Below, piece by piece: positions 38,095-46,334 of a stretch of DNA of 64,000 bases. Each line of letters begins with the position of its first letter. Position 1 is the stretch's first letter. Location: positions 1-64,000 of the forward strand of contig NZ_UFQC01000033.1 in the NCBI RefSeq assembly GCF_900496975.1. The letters run 5' to 3'. The translations under genes were made by a program, and so were the position numbers. The stretch comes from Achromobacter veterisilvae. Its GTDB lineage: Bacteria > Pseudomonadota > Gammaproteobacteria > Burkholderiales > Burkholderiaceae_B. The notes under the pieces are model-generated. The model was given only the letters and a program-made list of their open reading frames with translations, did no database searches and was not told the DNA's origin.

Positions 38095-39249
38095 ATGCCG
38101 CCACGCCTCGCCGCGAACACGCGCGCTTTTTCCCTGCTTCTGACCCTGTCCGCGGCGTTCGCGGCGCCCGCGCAGCCGGCTTCCGAACCGCCGTCCGTGG
38201 CGGCCCGCGTCACCGCGGTCGCGGGCGGGCTCGATCATCCCTGGTCCATGGCGTTTCTGCCCGACGGCGGCGTGCTGATCACCGAGCGTTCCGGCGGCCT
38301 GCGGCTGCTGCGCGTGCCGGGCGGGCTGTCCAGGCCGCTGGCCGGCGTGCCGAAGGTGGCGGCGCAGGGGCAGGGCGGTTTGCTCGACGTCGCGCTCTCG
38401 CCGGACTTCGCCGCCGACCGCTATGTCTACCTGTCCTATGCCGAGTCCAACGGCTCCAAGAGCGGCACCGCCGTGGGCCGCGGGCGCCTGTCCGCCGACG
38501 GCGCGGCCCTGGAAGATTTTCGCGTGCTGTTCCGCCAGGAGCCCAAGCTGTCGTCCGGCCAGCACTACGGATCGCGGCTGGTCTTCGACCGCAAGGGCTA
38601 TCTGTACATTTCGCTGGGCGAGAACAACCAGCGGCCCACCGCGCAGGAACTGGGCAAGCTCCAGGGCAAGGTGGTGCGCCTGAAGGCCGACGGCTCGGTG
38701 CCGCCCGACAACCCCTTCGTCGGCCAGGCCGGCGCCCGCCCGGAAATCTGGTCCTACGGGCACCGCAATCCCCAGGGCATGGCGCTGAATCCCTGGTCGG
38801 GCGAACTCTGGGAAAACGAACACGGACCGCGCGGCGGCGACGAGATCAACCTCATCCGGCCGGGCCGGAACTACGGCTGGCCGCTGGCGACTTATGGCAT
38901 CAACTATTCCGGGCAGCCGATACCCGAAGCCAAGGGCGAGACCCAGCCCGGCATGGAGCCGCCGCTGTACTGGTGGCCCCGGTCGCCCGCGATCAGCGGC
39001 ATGGCGTTCTACGACGCGGACCGGTTTCCGGCATGGCGCAATTCCGTGTTCATCGGCGCGCTGGCCGACCAGAACCTGATCCGCCTGACGCTGGACGGCG
39101 ACCGCGTGGTGGCGCAGGAGCGGCTGCTGGACGACCGCAAGCGCCGCATCCGCGACGTGCGGCAGGGGCCGGACGGTTATGTCTACGTGCTGACCGACGC
39201 TTCGCCCGGCGAATTGCTGCGGGTGGCGCCGGCGGAATCCGGAGGGTGA
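38095..39249 (+). CDS. PQQ-dependent aldose sugar dehydrogenase (YliI type)
   Basis: The protein has 384 residues. A signal peptide (ending ~residue 27) leads to a six-bladed beta-propeller of the soluble glucose dehydrogenase/YliI family. Motifs are LDHPWSMAFLPDGGVLITER, GQGGLLDVALSPDF, SYGHRNPQGMAL, ENEHGPRGGDEINL and GKNYGWP-like GRNYGWP. It oxidises aldoses in the periplasm with PQQ and Ca2+. The start at 38095 is chosen because GGAG lies 6 bp before it; earlier TTG/ATG starts add a few residues. Confidence 0.88.
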   Translation: MPPRLAANTRAFSLLLTLSAAFAAPAQPASEPPSVAARVTAVAGGLDHPWSMAFLPDGGVLITERSGGLRLLRVPGGLSRPLAGVPKVAAQGQGGLLDVALSPDFAADRYVYLSYAESNGSKSGTAVGRGRLSADGAALEDFRVLFRQEPKLSSGQHYGSRLVFDRKGYLYISLGENNQRPTAQELGKLQGKVVRLKADGSVPPDNPFVGQAGARPEIWSYGHRNPQGMALNPWSGELWENEHGPRGGDEINLIRPGRNYGWPLATYGINYSGQPIPEAKGETQPGMEPPLYWWPRSPAISGMAFYDADRFPAWRNSVFIGALADQNLIRLTLDGDRVVAQERLLDDRKRRIRDVRQGPDGYVYVLTDASPGELLRVAPAESGG

Positions 39250-39254
39250 ATGCC

Positions 39255-39893
39255 ATGAAACCGTATGAGCTGATCGGGTCGGCGGGTTGCGGATCCGCCA
39301 TTGTCGAAATGGCGCTGGTGCTGGCCAACGTGCCGCACACGCTGACGGACGTCCCCTACCTGAAGCCCGGGCCGGAACGCGACCGGCTGCTGCGGCTGAA
39401 CCCGCTGGGGCAGGTGCCGACCCTGGTCCTGCCGGACGGCGAGGTCATGACCGAAAGCGCGGCCATGATCCTGCACCTGAACGACGTGGCGCCGCAGGCC
39501 GGGCTGGCGCCGCCCGCGGACAAGCCGGAACGGGCGCGCTTCCTGAACCTGCTGATCCGCCTGGTGGGCGCGATCTACCCCACGTTCACCTATGGCGACG
39601 ATCCGCCGCAATGGACCACCGCGGGCGCGCCCGCCGACCTGCTGCGCGAACGCGTGCACACGCGGCGGGCCGAGCTGTGGCAGGAACTGGAACGCCAGGC
39701 CGGCGCGCCGCATATGCTGGGCCGGCGGTTTTCGGCGCTGGACCTGTACATCACAGTGATGACGCACTGGCGGCCGGGGCCGGCGTGGTTCGAGGCGGCC
39801 TGCCCGGCCTTGAGCGCGGTGGCGCGGGAGGCCGCGCAGGAGCCGAACGTGGCGCGCGTGCTGCGCCGGAATTTCCCGCCGCCCACCGAATAG
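39255..39893 (+). CDS. Glutathione S-transferase-like protein
   Basis: The protein has 212 residues from MKPYELIGSAGCGS, with GGAGG 9 bp upstream. It has an N-terminal thioredoxin fold with GQVPTLVLPDG, ES in TESAAMILHL, and an all-helical C-domain. The active-site region reads GSAGCGSAIVE, with a Cys where beta-class GSTs have one. It follows the sugar dehydrogenase by 5 bp and is probably co-transcribed, with no clear functional link. Substrate unknown. Confidence 0.82.
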   Translation: MKPYELIGSAGCGSAIVEMALVLANVPHTLTDVPYLKPGPERDRLLRLNPLGQVPTLVLPDGEVMTESAAMILHLNDVAPQAGLAPPADKPERARFLNLLIRLVGAIYPTFTYGDDPPQWTTAGAPADLLRERVHTRRAELWQELERQAGAPHMLGRRFSALDLYITVMTHWRPGPAWFEAACPALSAVAREAAQEPNVARVLRRNFPPPTE

Positions 39894-39900
39894 CGGCGCG

Positions 39901-40815
39901 TCAGGCCGTGGCGGGCCGGCGCGTCCGGGCCTTGGCGCGCGCTTCGCGCACGGCGATGTACACGCCGCTGCCCGCGATGAACAGGGCGCCCAGGTAGGCA
40001 TAGGCGTCCGGCGCCTCGCGCCAGAAGATCCAGCCCAGGATCGTGGCCCAGACCAGGCCGGTGTAGTCGAAGGGCGCGACCACCGAGGCCGGGCCGATGC
40101 GAAAGCCCTGCGTGATCAGCGCCAGGCCCAGCGTGCTGAAGAGCGCCACGGCGCCGAAGTACGGCAGGTCGTCCATGGCGGGCGCGCGCCAGATCCAGGG
40201 CAGGCCGACCGCGCTGCATACCAGTTGGCCGAGCACGATGTAGAAGGTAGTCGTCAGCATGCCTTCGCCGCGGCCGATGCCGCGGGCGGTGATCATCATC
40301 ACCGCGTACAGCAGGGCCGTGGTCAGCGGCAGCAGGGTGGCGGCCTGGAAGGCCGACGTGCCGGGGCGGACCACGATCAGCACCCCGGCGAAGCCCGCCA
40401 GCACCGCCAGCCAGCGCTTGCCGTCCACGCGCTCTTTCAGGATCAGCACGGACAGCGCGGTCACGAACAGCGGCGCGGCGAACGCGATGGCCGTGGCTTC
40501 GGCCAGGGGCAGGGCGCGCAGGCCCAGATAGAAGCAACAGGCGGACACCACGTTGATGGCGCCGCGCGCCAGGTGCAGCCCGGGATGCGCGGTCCGCAGC
40601 ACCCGGCGCCCGCCCAGCCAGAGCGCCAGCGCCATGACGAAGGGCAGCGCGATGAGGGCGCGCAGGAACAGGATCTGCAGCGGGTTGTAGCTGGCGCCCA
40701 GCCATTTGGCGTTGGCGTCGCTCAGGGTCAGGAAAAAGATGCCGCCCACCACGCAGGCGATCCCTGCGATGGCGGAATGGTTCTGGGCGGCGGGCAATGC
40801 GGTGGAGGTGGACAT
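39901..40815 (-). CDS. EamA/DMT-family transporter
   Basis: This 304-residue membrane protein has ten predicted hydrophobic segments and two EamA repeats, typical of the drug/metabolite transporter superfamily. SDANAKWLGASYNPLQILFLRALIALPF opens the first repeat, and LPLAEATAIAFAAPLFVTALSVLILKERV marks its end. Members export amino acids, metabolites or toxic compounds. The substrate cannot be told. It lies 60 bp before a DUF423 gene on the same strand. Confidence 0.87.
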   Translation of the reverse strand: MSTSTALPAAQNHSAIAGIACVVGGIFFLTLSDANAKWLGASYNPLQILFLRALIALPFVMALALWLGGRRVLRTAHPGLHLARGAINVVSACCFYLGLRALPLAEATAIAFAAPLFVTALSVLILKERVDGKRWLAVLAGFAGVLIVVRPGTSAFQAATLLPLTTALLYAVMMITARGIGRGEGMLTTTFYIVLGQLVCSAVGLPWIWRAPAMDDLPYFGAVALFSTLGLALITQGFRIGPASVVAPFDYTGLVWATILGWIFWREAPDAYAYLGALFIAGSGVYIAVREARAKARTRRPATA

Positions 40816-40875
40816 CTACAGCCTGGGAAAGCGGCGGTTCCTGCCGCCGTGTGAAGGGAAGGGGAAAGGCGGGCC

Positions 40876-41253
40876 CTAGCCCTGGGCGCGGTAGGCGGCC
40901 AGCGCCACCATGGCCCAGGACGCCAGGAAGGCGACGCCGCCGAAGGGCGTGACCGCGCCCAGCCAGTGCGTGCCCGTCAGCGACAGGACATACAGGCTGC
41001 CGGAGAACAGCACGATGCCCACGAACATCACGACGCCGGCGGCGGACAGCAAGGGCGAGCCGTAGCGGGCGCCCAGCAGCGCGACGGCGAACAGGCCCAG
41101 CGCGTGGACCAGGTGATACAGGACGCCGGTCTGCCAGACGGACAGCAGTTCGGGCGTGATCATGCGCTTGAGTCCGTGGGCGCCGAAGGCCCCCGCGCCC
41201 ACCGCCACCATGAGATTCAACGCCGCGAGTATCGTGAGCTGCCGGTCCGTCAT
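40876..41253 (-). CDS. DUF423 (YgdD) small membrane protein
   Basis: The protein has 125 residues with four hydrophobic segments and the family signature GAGAFGAHGLK followed by WQTGVLYHLVHALGL. The function of the family is unknown. A good ribosome site (AAAGGA) supports the start. It precedes the EamA transporter gene and may share its transcript. Confidence 0.9.
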   Translation of the reverse strand: MTDRQLTILAALNLMVAVGAGAFGAHGLKRMITPELLSVWQTGVLYHLVHALGLFAVALLGARYGSPLLSAAGVVMFVGIVLFSGSLYVLSLTGTHWLGAVTPFGGVAFLASWAMVALAAYRAQG

Positions 41254-41372
41254 TGCCTGTCCTTTCTTAGTGTCTGATCGATCGTGTTACAGCCGCCTAT
41301 GATAGGCCCAAATCCGGCGCATGCCGGGAAGCGGGCGGCGGCGGCCATTGCCGGGCCCGGCCTGGGCATGGG

Positions 41373-41409
41373 ATTACCAAATGGGATATCATTAATTCAA
41401 TTTGGTAAT
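41373..41409 (+). promoter_or_regulatory. Operator/promoter of the RES-Xre toxin-antitoxin operon
   Basis: A perfect 10-bp inverted repeat, ATTACCAAAT (41373-41382) and ATTTGGTAAT (41400-41409), brackets 17 bp containing TATCAT (41387-41392), a 5/6 match to a -10. TGGGCA (41363-41368) lies 18 bp upstream as a -35. It is placed 39 bp before the antitoxin ATG. This is the layout of an autoregulated toxin-antitoxin promoter covered by its repressor. Confidence 0.65.
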
Positions 41410-41447
41410 TCCCTCAGCCTTGGGCTGCGGCCACCCAGGAGAGCGCC

Positions 41448-41933
41448 ATGACCCTCGCCATCGCCGGCAAATCCCCCGCCAAACGCGGCGCGACCGCCAA
41501 GCGTCCGCCCCGCCATGGCGCCGCGCGGGCCAAGCAGTTGTTCCGCGGGCTGGTGGACAGTCCCCTGATCGAGATGGCGCGCGACGTAAGCCGCGGCCTG
41601 CCCGCGCAGATGGTGGACGACGCCGCCGACTACCTGCAGGTGCCCAAGTCGGAAATCATGGCGATCACCGAGGTCAAGGCGGCGTCGCTGTCGCGCTGGA
41701 CCCGCGAGGGCCTGATGCTGCCGCTGGGCGAATCCGACCGCCTGGCCCGCGTGGCGCGGGTGGTGCGCGTGGCCCGCCAGGTGCTGGGCAGCGAGGAAGA
41801 GGCGGTGCTGTGGCTGAATACGCCCGTGCCCGCGCTGGGTAACGTCAAGCCGCTGTCGCTGCTGACCTCGGACGCCAGCAGCCGCATCGTCGAGGACACG
41901 CTGGCCCGCGCGGCCGCGGGCGTGTACGCATGA
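41448..41933 (+). CDS. Xre/ParS-type antitoxin (DUF2384) of a RES toxin
   Basis: The protein has 161 residues. An N-terminal basic stretch precedes a helical HTH-like domain (~60-110: YLQVPKSEIMAITEV, LSRWTREG). The C-terminal toxin-binding region ends LGNVKPLSLLTSDASSRIVED, the MbcA/ParS/Xre signature. It neutralises the RES toxin encoded next (4-bp overlap) and should repress its own promoter through the inverted repeat at 41373-41409. GGAGAG precedes the ATG. Confidence 0.9.
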   Translation: MTLAIAGKSPAKRGATAKRPPRHGAARAKQLFRGLVDSPLIEMARDVSRGLPAQMVDDAADYLQVPKSEIMAITEVKAASLSRWTREGLMLPLGESDRLARVARVVRVARQVLGSEEEAVLWLNTPVPALGNVKPLSLLTSDASSRIVEDTLARAAAGVYA

Positions 41934-42493
41934 GCTTGCCGGGCCGCTCCAGGGCGGAGCACGAAGGTAGCTCAGCAAGCCCCAGCGTTTCGCTGTGGCG
42001 CATCGGCACGACGGCGGGCAAGTACCGCGCGGACGACCTGAGCGGCGGCGGCGCGGCGGCCGTGGGCGGCCGCTACAACAGCCCGGGCACGGCCGTGGTC
42101 TATGCCTCGTCCTGCGTGGCCCTGGCCGTGCTGGAGACGGTGGTGCATTTCGCGGCGCGGGCTTCCGAGCAGGCCAACCGCTATCTGATCGAACTGTCTG
42201 TGCCGCGCGCCGTGCATGAAGGCAGGCAGATACTGACCCTGGACCAGATGCAGGAGGACTACCCCTTCTGGGACGCCGTGCCGTTCGCCGAAGCGGCGCA
42301 AGAGGCGGGCGATTACTGGGTCGCGTCGGGCGTGTCGGCGCTCTTGCAGGTGCCCAGCGCGATCGTGGCTTGCCGGGGAGTGCCGGACTGCAATTTTCTT
42401 CTCAATCCGGCGCATCCGGATGCCCAGCGGATCGAAGTCGTGCGGCGGGAGAGGTTTGTTTATGATCCGAGGTTACATACTCCGCGTGTCTGA
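41930..42493 (+). CDS. RES-domain toxin
   Basis: The 187-residue protein has the RES domain with its Arg (LWRIG, GGRYN), Glu (LAVLETVVHF) and Ser (VPSAIV). Characterised RES toxins (MbcT, P. putida Res) degrade NAD+ and stop growth. It is translationally coupled to the antitoxin. The last seven codons (RLHTPRV) and the TGA stop lie in sequence that recurs in the adjacent repeat array; the stop is part of a GTGTCTGACA motif. The core residues appear intact, so the toxin is probably functional. Confidence 0.9.
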   Translation: MSLPGRSRAEHEGSSASPSVSLWRIGTTAGKYRADDLSGGGAAAVGGRYNSPGTAVVYASSCVALAVLETVVHFAARASEQANRYLIELSVPRAVHEGRQILTLDQMQEDYPFWDAVPFAEAAQEAGDYWVASGVSALLQVPSAIVACRGVPDCNFLLNPAHPDAQRIEVVRRERFVYDPRLHTPRV

Positions 42494-43046
42494 CAGCGTA
42501 ACCCCTCCGCGTGTCTGACACCCGTACGAGATGCCCTGTGCGCTGCGACGGCGGTCCCGGGTGTCTGACACCGGCTGACTTTGGAACGGCCGTCGAGATA
42601 TGGCCGGTGTCTGACACCCGGGGAGAGAGGCTTGGATTCCAACGTCCTCTCATACGGGTGTCAGACACGTGGAGACATACTCTGCGTGTCTGACACCCGT
42701 ACGAGATGCCCTGTGCACTGCGACGGTGATCCCGGGTGTCTGACACCGGCTGACTTTGGAACGGCCGTCGAGATATGGCCGGTGTCTGACACCCGGGGAG
42801 AGAGGCTTGGACTCCCAACGTCATTTCGTATGGGTGTCAGACACGTGGGGACACCGGCAGGTTACATACTCTGCGTGTCTGACACCCGTACGAGATGCCC
42901 TGTGCGCTGCGACGGTGGTCTCGGGTGTCTGACACCGGTTGACTTTGGAACGGCCGCCAAGATACGGCCGGTGTCTGACACCCGGGAAGAGAGGCTTGGA
43001 TTCCAACGCCATCTCGTATGGGTGTCAGACACGCGGAGGGGTTACG
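42486..43046. repeat. GTGTC-N-GACAC palindrome cluster 3: threefold tandem array with inverted ends
   Basis: Thirteen copies of the palindrome start at 42486 (last base G), 42511, 42561, 42607, 42658, 42686, 42736, 42782, 42834, 42875, 42925, 42971 and 43022. They form three tandem units beginning at 42511, 42686 and 42875 (periods 175 and 189 bp). Each unit has centres T,T,T,A and internal spacings 50, 46 and 51-52 bp. The array is bounded by 25-bp perfect inverted repeats (42497-42521 and 43022-43046). It fits between the stop of the RES toxin gene and that of the alcohol dehydrogenase gene. It contains no credible gene. Confidence 0.92.
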
Positions 43047-44105
43047 TTACGCTGTCAACACCGCCCGCCCGACCACCTTCCCCGCCCGCAGCGACGCCAG
43101 CACGCTGTCCGCCTCCGCGAGCGCATGGCGGTGCACCGGAATGGGAGGCACCTTTCCAGCCCGCACCAGTTCCATCAGTTCCCGCAATTCGGCCAGGTTG
43201 CCCACGTAGCTGCCGACGATGGACAGGGCTTTCATGGGGATCAGCGCGATCGGCCATGACGAGGCGCCGCCGAACAGGCCCACGATGATCAGCTTGCCGC
43301 CCTTGGTCAGGAAGTCGAAGGCCAGCGAGGTGGTCGCGGGCGCGCCCACCAGGTCGATCGCGGCTTGCACGGGCTTGCCGCCCGCGGCCTTGACGATCTG
43401 TTGTGCGGCATCGGGCGCGGCGCCGTCGATGGCCGCCAGCGCGCCGGCTTCCAGCGCGGCCTGGCGCTTGGCCGGGTCGATGTCGACGACGATGGCGCCG
43501 GCGCCGCCCAGCGCCTTGATCAGCGTCAGGCTCATCAGCCCCAGGCCGCCGGCGCCGAAGATCACGACCGGATGGTCGCGGTAGACGTCGGCGCCGATCT
43601 TCTTCAGCGCGGAATAGGTGGTGAGGCCGGAGCAGGCGTAGGGCGCGATCTGCGCCGGTTCCAGGTCGCCAATGTCGATCAGGTAGCGCGGATGCGGCAC
43701 CAGGATGTGGTCGGCATAGCCGCCGGCGCGGTGCACGCCCAGGCAGGCGGGAGCGGGGCAATGGTTTTCCATGCCCGCCCGGCAGGACGGGCAGTCGCCG
43801 CAGCCGATCCAGGGATAGACCAGGTAGTTGCGGCCGGACGCCAGCCCCTGCGCGTCGGGGCCGGCCGACACCACGGCCCCGACCGTTTCGTGGCCCATGG
43901 TCAGCGGCAGCGAGACGCCGCGGTCCTTCAGGGACAGGGTGCGGCCCTGGCCCAGGTCGTAGCCGCCTTCCCACAAGTGGATATCGCTGTGGCAAACGCC
44001 CGCCGCGCGGACCTTCAGCAGCACCTGCGACCCCTGCGGCGTGGGCGTGGGCTGGTCCATTTCCTGCAAGGGCTCGCGGAAGTTCACGACGCAATAGCAC
44101 TTCAT
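43047..44105 (-). CDS. Zinc-dependent alcohol dehydrogenase
   Basis: This 352-residue medium-chain dehydrogenase has catalytic-zinc ligands C38 (GVCHSD) and H72-E73 (GHETVG). The structural-zinc cysteines are 102, 105, 108 and 116 (GCGDCPSC-x7-C), and the cofactor motif is GAGGLGLMS. It oxidises alcohols or reduces aldehydes with NAD(P). AAAGGAGAC supports the start. It follows the LivK-like protein gene by 28 bp, so the two probably form one operon under the IclR gene at 45570. Its TAA stop begins at the base after the repeat array's inverted end. Confidence 0.9.
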   Translation of the reverse strand: MKCYCVVNFREPLQEMDQPTPTPQGSQVLLKVRAAGVCHSDIHLWEGGYDLGQGRTLSLKDRGVSLPLTMGHETVGAVVSAGPDAQGLASGRNYLVYPWIGCGDCPSCRAGMENHCPAPACLGVHRAGGYADHILVPHPRYLIDIGDLEPAQIAPYACSGLTTYSALKKIGADVYRDHPVVIFGAGGLGLMSLTLIKALGGAGAIVVDIDPAKRQAALEAGALAAIDGAAPDAAQQIVKAAGGKPVQAAIDLVGAPATTSLAFDFLTKGGKLIIVGLFGGASSWPIALIPMKALSIVGSYVGNLAELRELMELVRAGKVPPIPVHRHALAEADSVLASLRAGKVVGRAVLTA

Positions 44106-44133
44106 GGGTTGTCTCCTTTTGATGTGTCGTTCA

Positions 44134-45345
44134 TCACTTCTTGACCGACGGGCATTCGCTGTCCGCCAGGGACACGAAGACCTTTTCGCCGGGCACCGTG
44201 GACAGGATGCGGTAGAAGTCCCCGGAATACTTGGATTCGGCGGGTTTCTTCACTTCGACCAGGTACAGGTCCATGATGACGCGGCCGTCTTCGGGGCGCA
44301 CCCGCGCATTCTTGATCAGTTTGGTGGTGATGGGCAACTCGCGCATCTTCTGGTTGACGGCGGCGCCGTCGAACGAGCCCACCGCCTGCGCGGCCTGCAG
44401 GTAATGGGTGGTGGCGACGTAGCTCAGCGCCTGCACGATGGACGGGGCGCGGGTTACGCCCATTTTCTTCTGCCAGCGCTGCGTCCAGGCGCGCGTGTCG
44501 TCGTCGGCGTCCCAGTAGAAGCCGGTGGGGAAGGTCAGGCCCTGGGCCACGGGCAGGCCCATCGCCTGGACGTCGTTGATGAAGGTCAGGAAGGTCAAGA
44601 GGCGCTGCTTGCCGCCGGTCAGGCCGAATTCCTGGGCCTGCTTGATGAGGTTGACCAGATCGCCGCCGGCGCTCGCCAGGCCCACCACGTCGGCCTTGGA
44701 CGATTGCGCCTGCACCAGGAACGAGGCGAAGTCCAGGGCGCCCAGGGGGTGGCGCGTGCTGCCCAGCACGGTGCCGCCCGCGTTCTGCACGAAGCGGGAG
44801 GCATTGCCTTCCAGCGATTTGCCGAACACGTAGTCGGTGGTGATGAAGTACCAGGACTTGCCGCCGTTCTCGACGACGCTCTTGACCACCGCGTTGGCCA
44901 GCGCGTAGGTGTCGGGCGCCCATTGGGTGCTGAGGTTGCTGCACTGCTTGCCGCTGAAGTCCCCGGCGAAACCGCCGCTGATCAGGGCGGTGCCGCCTTT
45001 CTCGCGGGCCACGCCCTGCGCGGCCAGGCCGGCCGAACTGGCGCCGCCGTCCACCACCGCCACCAGGTTCTGCGTGTCGAACCAGCGGCGCACCAGGGCC
45101 GAGGCCACGTCGGCCTTGTTCTGGTTGTCGGCGCCGATGACCTGGACGGTCTTGCCGGCGACCTTGCCGCCGAAATCCTCGACCGCCATACGCACCGCCA
45201 TTTCGGAGCCCAGCCCGCCCAGGTCGGAATAGATCCCGGAGCGGTCGTTGGATACGCCCAGGCGCACCACGTCGGCTTGGGCATGGGCCGCGCCGCTGGC
45301 GGCCAGGGCGGCGGCCAGCGCCGCCAACAGGGATTTGATACGCAT
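44134..45345 (-). CDS. LivK-like ABC transporter substrate-binding protein 3
   Basis: The protein has 403 residues from MRIKSLLAAL (GGGAGAC upstream). A signal peptide (1-23, SGAAHA) is followed by a type I binding fold beginning VVRLGVSNDRSGIYSDLGG. It is more divergent from the LivK pair: the core includes GADNQNKADV and VDGGASSAGLAAQ. Proteins of this subgroup often bind aromatic or other carboxylates rather than Leu. There are no permease genes beside it. It is first in a two-gene operon with an alcohol dehydrogenase, divergent from an IclR regulator, suggesting a catabolic substrate. Confidence 0.88.
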   Translation of the reverse strand: MRIKSLLAALAAALAASGAAHAQADVVRLGVSNDRSGIYSDLGGLGSEMAVRMAVEDFGGKVAGKTVQVIGADNQNKADVASALVRRWFDTQNLVAVVDGGASSAGLAAQGVAREKGGTALISGGFAGDFSGKQCSNLSTQWAPDTYALANAVVKSVVENGGKSWYFITTDYVFGKSLEGNASRFVQNAGGTVLGSTRHPLGALDFASFLVQAQSSKADVVGLASAGGDLVNLIKQAQEFGLTGGKQRLLTFLTFINDVQAMGLPVAQGLTFPTGFYWDADDDTRAWTQRWQKKMGVTRAPSIVQALSYVATTHYLQAAQAVGSFDGAAVNQKMRELPITTKLIKNARVRPEDGRVIMDLYLVEVKKPAESKYSGDFYRILSTVPGEKVFVSLADSECPSVKK

Positions 45346-45569
45346 CTGCTTGTCTCCCAGCCCGCTCGCGGGCCGAATTATCGATATTCGTCTGGACGCT
45401 TCTGTATCTGGCCTGGCCGCCGGTTCTCCAGCCGGCTGAAAAATATTTCTAGTTGGTGAATAGAAATTCCTGTGCAAGAATTTATTTTCACATACAAGGA
45501 AAGTCAACATAGTGGATTACCTAGGCCGATCGCGCGATCCGGCCTGGAATCCGGACACAGGTGGCCCCC

Positions 45570-46307
45570 ATGGAAGTGAAGCTCGTCGTACGGACGCTGG
45601 AATTGATCGAACTGTTCGCCCAGGTGCGGCGGCCTTTGCCCCTGACCGAACTGGCGCAGGGCCTGGGCGCGCCGATGTCGAGCTGCCTGGCGCTGGTGCG
45701 CACGCTGGCGGCGCGCGGCTACCTGTACGAGGTGCGCCGCCGCGGCGGCTATTACCCGACGGCGAAGCTGCATGCGCTGGGCGCGCAGATCGTGGCGGGC
45801 GACCCCTGGCTGGAACAGGCGCGCCCGCAGCTCGTCGCCTTGCGCGACGCGGCCGACGAGACGGTCATGCTGGCCAAGATCCAGGACGGAGACGTGCTTT
45901 ACCTGGACGTGGTGGAGGCCACGCAGCCCGTGCGCTACACCGCGAGGCCCGGCGCCCGCCGGCCCTTGCATACCAGCGCGGTGGCCAAGGCCATCCTGGC
46001 GCGCCTGCCGCCGGCCGAGCGCGAGGCCGCGCTGGCGTCGGCCGACTACACGCGCTATACGGACCGCACGCTGGTCACTCGCGAGGCGCTGCGGGCCGAG
46101 GTCGAGCGCGCGGCCGAAAGAGGGTGGGGCGAGAACGTCGGCGAGAGCGTGGCCGACCTGACCGGGCTGGCGGTGGCGCTGGACCTGGGCGGGGAATGGT
46201 ACGCGCTGTGCATGGCCGGGCCGACGCCGCGCATGCGGGAACACCGAGAGGAGCACCTGGGCCGCCTGACGGCGGCGGCGCAGGCGATCCGGCAGGGGCG
46301 GGGCTAG
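45570..46307 (+). CDS. IclR-family transcriptional regulator 1
   Basis: The protein has 245 residues from MEVKLVVRTLELIELF; a GTG three codons earlier is possible. The N-terminal winged HTH spans 5-65 (PLTELAQGLGAPMSSCLALVRTLAARGYL) and the C-terminal GAF-like effector domain ~75-240 (LHTSAVAKAILARLP, then DLTGLAVALDLGG). It is divergent from the LivK-like/alcohol dehydrogenase operon and probably regulates it. The 224-bp gap between them includes an AT-rich stretch (45430-45510) for the promoters. Confidence 0.88.
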   Translation: MEVKLVVRTLELIELFAQVRRPLPLTELAQGLGAPMSSCLALVRTLAARGYLYEVRRRGGYYPTAKLHALGAQIVAGDPWLEQARPQLVALRDAADETVMLAKIQDGDVLYLDVVEATQPVRYTARPGARRPLHTSAVAKAILARLPPAEREAALASADYTRYTDRTLVTREALRAEVERAAERGWGENVGESVADLTGLAVALDLGGEWYALCMAGPTPRMREHREEHLGRLTAAAQAIRQGRG

Positions 46308-46334
46308 CGCCGGCTCATCCGGCCGGGCCGCGGA

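Noticed and set aside
42486..43046. CRISPR-like array
   Set aside because: The repeated element is an 11-bp palindrome. The sequences between copies are themselves repeated from unit to unit, spacing is uneven and no cas gene is present.
42494..43046. Insertion sequence suggested by the inverted ends
   Set aside because: There is no transposase frame in the 550 bp, and the open frames across it only translate the repeats (recurring CLTP and SDTR strings). No clear target duplication was found beyond a 5-bp doubling at one border.
42581..43288. Frames of up to 235 codons crossing the repeat array
   Set aside because: They consist of translated repeats running into the antisense of the alcohol dehydrogenase gene; no family resemblance.
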